Positions 5,459-5,836 of a stretch of DNA of 5,836 nt are shown here, in pieces. The DNA is taken from NCBI GenBank assembly GCA_043780275.1, contig JAYWCV010000194.1, forward strand, positions 1 through 5,836, in the 5' to 3' direction. Under the pieces are notes generated by a model. It had not been told where the DNA came from. It searched no databases and saw nothing but the letters and a program-made list of their open reading frames with translations. The DNA is from MGR-bin208 sp043780275 (GTDB lineage: Bacteria; Bacteroidota; Bacteroidia; Chitinophagales; Chitinophagaceae). Numbering within the stretch: the first letter of the stretch is position 1; each line of letters starts with the position of its first letter. Made by a program: the position numbers and the translations under genes.

Positions 5459-5836
5459 ATGTCAGCTACCAACAACACATCAATCCGTAAAGTGATTACT
5501 GCTGCTTCCTTAGGTACATTGATAGAATGGTATGATTTCTACATATTTGGAAGTCTGGCTGTTATTATTGGTAAACAATTATTTCCTGCAGACAGCGGTG
5601 CTTCTGCATTAATAAATACATTAGCCATTTTTGCCGCAGGCTTTATTGTAAGACCTTTTGGAGCAATTGTATTTGGCAGACTTGGCGATTTGATTGGGAG
5701 AAAACACACTTTTCTTCTTACACTGCTTTTGATGGGTGGTTCTACCTTTATGATTGGATTAATTCCCGGATTTTCATCCATTGGATATTTTGCGCCGGCA
5801 CTGGTTTTATTATTAAGATTGATACAAGGGCTTGCA
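5459..5836 (+). CDS. MFS transporter, metabolite:H+ symporter (MHS/ProP-KgtP-like) branch, N-terminal part
   Basis: The frame opens at ATG 5459 and runs off the right edge in frame, giving 126 N-terminal residues of a protein that is usually over 400. An in-frame stop at 5435-5437 excludes a longer N-terminus. Visible marks are SLGTLIEWYDFYIFG (residues 17-31) in the first membrane helix, typical of the MHS branch; a second helix around 50-72 with VRPFGAIVFG; the cytoplasmic loop motif GRLGDLIGRK (73-82), which is MFS motif A; a third helix near 84-101; and LLLRLIQGLA at the edge. MHS members import organic acids or zwitterions with protons. Divergence from acs suggests acetate or another short carboxylate, but this is guilt by association, and substrate-determining helices are not in view. 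No Shine-Dalgarno is seen before the ATG. Confidence 0.9.
   Translation, partial: MSATNNTSIRKVITAASLGTLIEWYDFYIFGSLAVIIGKQLFPADSGASALINTLAIFAAGFIVRPFGAIVFGRLGDLIGRKHTFLLTLLLMGGSTFMIGLIPGFSSIGYFAPALVLLLRLIQGLA

Noticed and set aside
5539..5781. An 80-codon open frame on the minus strand at the right edge
   Set aside because: It is antisense to the MFS transporter, whose motif A and helix pattern clearly fix the plus-strand frame.

Overview
The window looks like chromosomal DNA from a Bacteroidota bacterium, most likely a Chitinophagaceae-like or related lineage. This rests on the A+T-rich composition, A-rich rather than Shine-Dalgarno leaders on several genes, a sigma region 4 with the LNESQVKVYLHRAR pattern, and an ECF sigma / membrane anti-sigma-like / outer-membrane barrel gene order. 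The taxonomic call is an inference from gene style, not from a marker gene.

Layout. Positions 1-147 are the 3' end of an ECF sigma factor gene. It is followed by a probable anti-sigma-like single-pass membrane protein (159-1241) and an exported outer-membrane beta-barrel protein (1269-2183). These three are co-directional with gaps of 11 and 27 bases and probably form one envelope-signalling operon. Both downstream products carry internal duplications: a 69-residue-offset repeat in the cytoplasmic part of the membrane protein, and a 28-residue-offset DTI..G...IINK.GK repeat in the periplasmic lead-in of the barrel protein. Next is a small helix-hairpin-helix DUF4332-type protein (2267-2674), closed by a very symmetrical hairpin terminator (2691-2739). 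A secreted YkuD-type L,D-transpeptidase-like protein (2814-3359) follows, convergent with acetyl-CoA synthetase on the minus strand (3388-5313). A 145-base A+T-rich region then separates acs from a divergent transporter of the metabolite:H+ symporter branch of the major facilitator superfamily, which runs off the right edge (5459-5836).

How the genes may work together. The first three genes read as a regulator, its membrane-tethered controller and an outer-membrane output or sensor. The transpeptidase is also an envelope gene but is insulated by the terminator. The acs/transporter pair suggests uptake and activation of acetate or another short monocarboxylate, although the transporter's substrate cannot be read from its N-terminal 126 residues.

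Most of the window is ordinary housekeeping and envelope biology. The part closest to an undescribed system is the sigma/anti-sigma/barrel operon with its paired duplications. I saw no RNA genes, CRISPR array, insertion sequence or attachment site.
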